This document shows positions 6,082 to 6,296 of a stretch of DNA of 6,296 nucleotides, one piece after another. Source of the DNA: Opitutia bacterium (GTDB taxonomy: Bacteria; Verrucomicrobiota; Verrucomicrobiia; Opitutales; Opitutaceae). Numbering within the stretch: position 1 is the first letter of the stretch; each line of letters opens with the position of its first letter. A program made the position numbers and the translations under genes. Under the pieces are notes generated by a model. The model saw only the letters and a program-made list of their open reading frames with translations. It had not been told where the DNA came from and did not search any database. The stretch is from NCBI GenBank assembly GCA_025351035.1, contig JANXWT010000357.1, positions 1 through 6,296 on the forward strand, read 5' to 3'.

Positions 6082-6296
6082 TTATTTCGTCGGTGCGTCG
6101 AGGCCGCGACGGACGAGCAGCGGCTTGAGGTCGGGGTCGCCGCCGGTGAAGTCGCGGAAGAGTTTCAGCGCATCCTCACTGCCGCTGCGCGAGAGGAGCG
6201 TGGCGCGGAAGTGATCGCCGTTCTTGCGCTTGAGACCGCCGTGGGCCTTCATCCATTCGACGCTGTCGGCGTCGAGCACCTCGCTCCAGATGTAGG
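6082..6296 (-). CDS. Second M3-family metallopeptidase, C-terminal end only (cut by window edge)
   Basis: Only the last 70 residues plus the stop (TAA at 6082-6084) are visible; the frame stays open through the window edge. The visible part starts YIWSEVLDADSVEW and ends RRGLDAPTK. By eye, 51 of 70 residues are identical to the C-terminus of the complete peptidase downstream, including the YIWSEVLDAD segment at the edge of the active site and the RATLLSR and LFRD motifs. The zinc-binding HEXXH lies outside the window, so activity cannot be judged. A GTG within the visible part should not be taken as a start, because homology continues upstream of it. The same orientation, high identity and matching 3' noncoding region show a tandem paralogue. 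Confidence 0.88.
   Translation of the reverse strand, partial: YIWSEVLDADSVEWMKAHGGLKRKNGDHFRATLLSRSGSEDALKLFRDFTGGDPDLKPLLVRRGLDAPTK

Overview
This is a GC-rich, gene-dense chromosomal window. It reads as ordinary housekeeping and degradative metabolism, with one recent-looking gene lesion and the edge of a tandem gene duplication. Gene content, high GC and sparse Shine-Dalgarno signals fit a verrucomicrobial (Opitutaceae-like) bacterium. That placement is an inference from overall impression, not from a marker gene. I found no phage, plasmid, insertion-sequence, CRISPR, tRNA or rRNA signature.

Layout. (1) Bases 32-1569, minus strand: an exported eight-blade PQQ-like beta-propeller protein with a small N-terminal beta domain. 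The reading frame is broken by a one-base offset near 1272-1280, so the gene appears as two overlapping pieces. (2) Bases 1570-1874: a divergent intergenic region with a GC-rich hairpin but no convincing promoter. (3) Bases 1875-2300 and 2327-3703, plus strand: a small gamma-glutamylcyclotransferase-like protein followed 26 bases later by a PLP-dependent tryptophanase, probably one transcript. (4) Bases 3704-3801: a short convergent spacer with a rho-independent terminator and a perfect 8-bp-arm palindrome. (5) Bases 3802-5925, minus strand: a complete secreted M3-family zinc metallopeptidase (Dcp/oligopeptidase type). (6) Bases 5926-6081: a spacer holding a second copy of the terminator-plus-palindrome module. 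(7) From 6082 to the window edge, minus strand: the C-terminus of a second M3 peptidase, about 73% identical to the first over the visible 70 residues.

How the genes relate. The two M3 peptidases look like a tandem duplication with a period of about 2.28 kb that also copied the 3' noncoding region. Both would degrade peptides outside the cytoplasm. The tryptophanase could use amino acids released from peptides (tryptophan to indole, pyruvate and ammonia), and the cyclotransferase-like protein could process gamma-glutamyl compounds, but a joint peptide/amino-acid catabolism role is only suggested by proximity. The propeller protein is separate and divergently transcribed. The most useful second-look items are the frameshift, the duplicated peptidase module with its noncoding tail, and a possible family of short palindromes.
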